Assembly (NCBI GenBank): GCA_028706735.1 | Contig: JAQTVS010000146.1 | Coordinates: 1-6,840 of the forward strand | From: Thiomonas sp. | Lineage (GTDB): Bacteria; Pseudomonadota; Gammaproteobacteria; Burkholderiales; Burkholderiaceae_C | Direction: 5' to 3' | DNA: 6,840 nt | Part shown: positions 1-6,840 of the stretch, piece after piece | Numbering within the stretch: position 1 is the stretch's first letter | Layout: each line of letters opens with the position of its first letter | Made by a program: the position numbers and the translations under genes | The notes under the pieces: model-generated | What the model saw: the letters and a program-made list of their open reading frames with translations, nothing else | Database searches by the model: none | What the model was told of the DNA's origin: nothing

Positions 1-2779
<2,779 letters not shown>

Positions 2780-2786
2780 GCTTTCA

Positions 2787-2792
2787 CTCCTT
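2787..2792 (-). promoter_or_regulatory. Shine-Dalgarno site of rpoC
   Basis: Reading the minus strand, AAGGAG lies seven bases before the rpoC ATG at 2779, within the longer purine-rich run GAAGGAGTG. This near-perfect match to the anti-Shine-Dalgarno sequence at good spacing decides the rpoC start. It begins nine bases after the intercistronic hairpin, so the hairpin as drawn leaves it unpaired. Confidence 0.9.
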
Positions 2793-2801
2793 CAGTTGCT
2801 T

Positions 2802-2828
2802 GCCCGGCGCATCAAAGCGGCGCCGGGC
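2802..2828 (-). repeat. Perfect 9-bp GC hairpin in the rpoB-rpoC gap
   Basis: On the transcript strand GCCCGGCGC (2828-2820) is followed by a nine-base loop, CGCTTTGAT, and then its exact complement GCGCCGGGC (2810-2802). All nine pairs are G-C; the flanking bases do not pair, so the stem is exactly nine long. The sequence after the 3' arm is AAGCAACTG, with no U-run, so this is not a canonical intrinsic terminator, and rpoC must be transcribed through it. Plausible roles, all inferred, are mRNA stabilisation or processing between the two cistrons, pausing, or limiting ribosome read-through from rpoB. The inverted repeat itself is certain; its function is unknown. High GC content makes a chance stem more likely than in an AT-rich genome. 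Confidence 0.7.
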
Positions 2829-2838
2829 GCGGCATCAA

Positions 2839-6840
<4,002 letters not shown>

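Noticed and set aside
2802..2828. Intrinsic terminator ending transcription after rpoB
   Set aside because: The stem is strong but no run of U follows the 3' arm, and rpoC directly downstream depends on the same transcript as far as the window shows.

Overview
The window lies almost wholly inside the RNA polymerase core operon and is read on the minus strand. It holds most of rpoB (beta subunit), a 59-bp gap, and the first two thirds of rpoC (beta' subunit). Both reading frames are uninterrupted across everything visible, and each runs off one edge of the window.

The organism looks like a GC-rich betaproteobacterium, probably of the order Burkholderiales. The basis is recalled resemblance of the two proteins: the rpoC N-terminus starting [11 protein letters not shown], the DQTNP form of the rifampicin region (E. 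coli has DQNNP), and the beta C-terminus ending [11 protein letters not shown]. Codons strongly prefer G or C in the third position. I cannot name the genus from sequence alone.

Layout in transcription order (right to left): rpoB enters at 6840 already inside the protein, lacking perhaps 35 N-terminal residues, and stops at 2839. The 59-bp gap (2780-2838) holds a perfect 9-bp GC hairpin followed by the rpoC Shine-Dalgarno. rpoC starts at 2779 and leaves the window at position 1, just before the trigger loop. The two subunits together form the catalytic cleft: beta supplies the rifampicin pocket and the active-site lysines, and beta' supplies the three metal-binding aspartates, the zinc sites and the bridge helix. 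No stretch over 300 bases lacks a gene.

I found no mobile element, CRISPR array, tRNA, rRNA or undescribed system. Very long open frames on the plus strand (452-2770 and 2800-5736) are antisense shadows of these two genes. The only items beyond routine annotation are the intercistronic hairpin and the near absence of the codons TTA, CTA and TCA, which creates those shadows.
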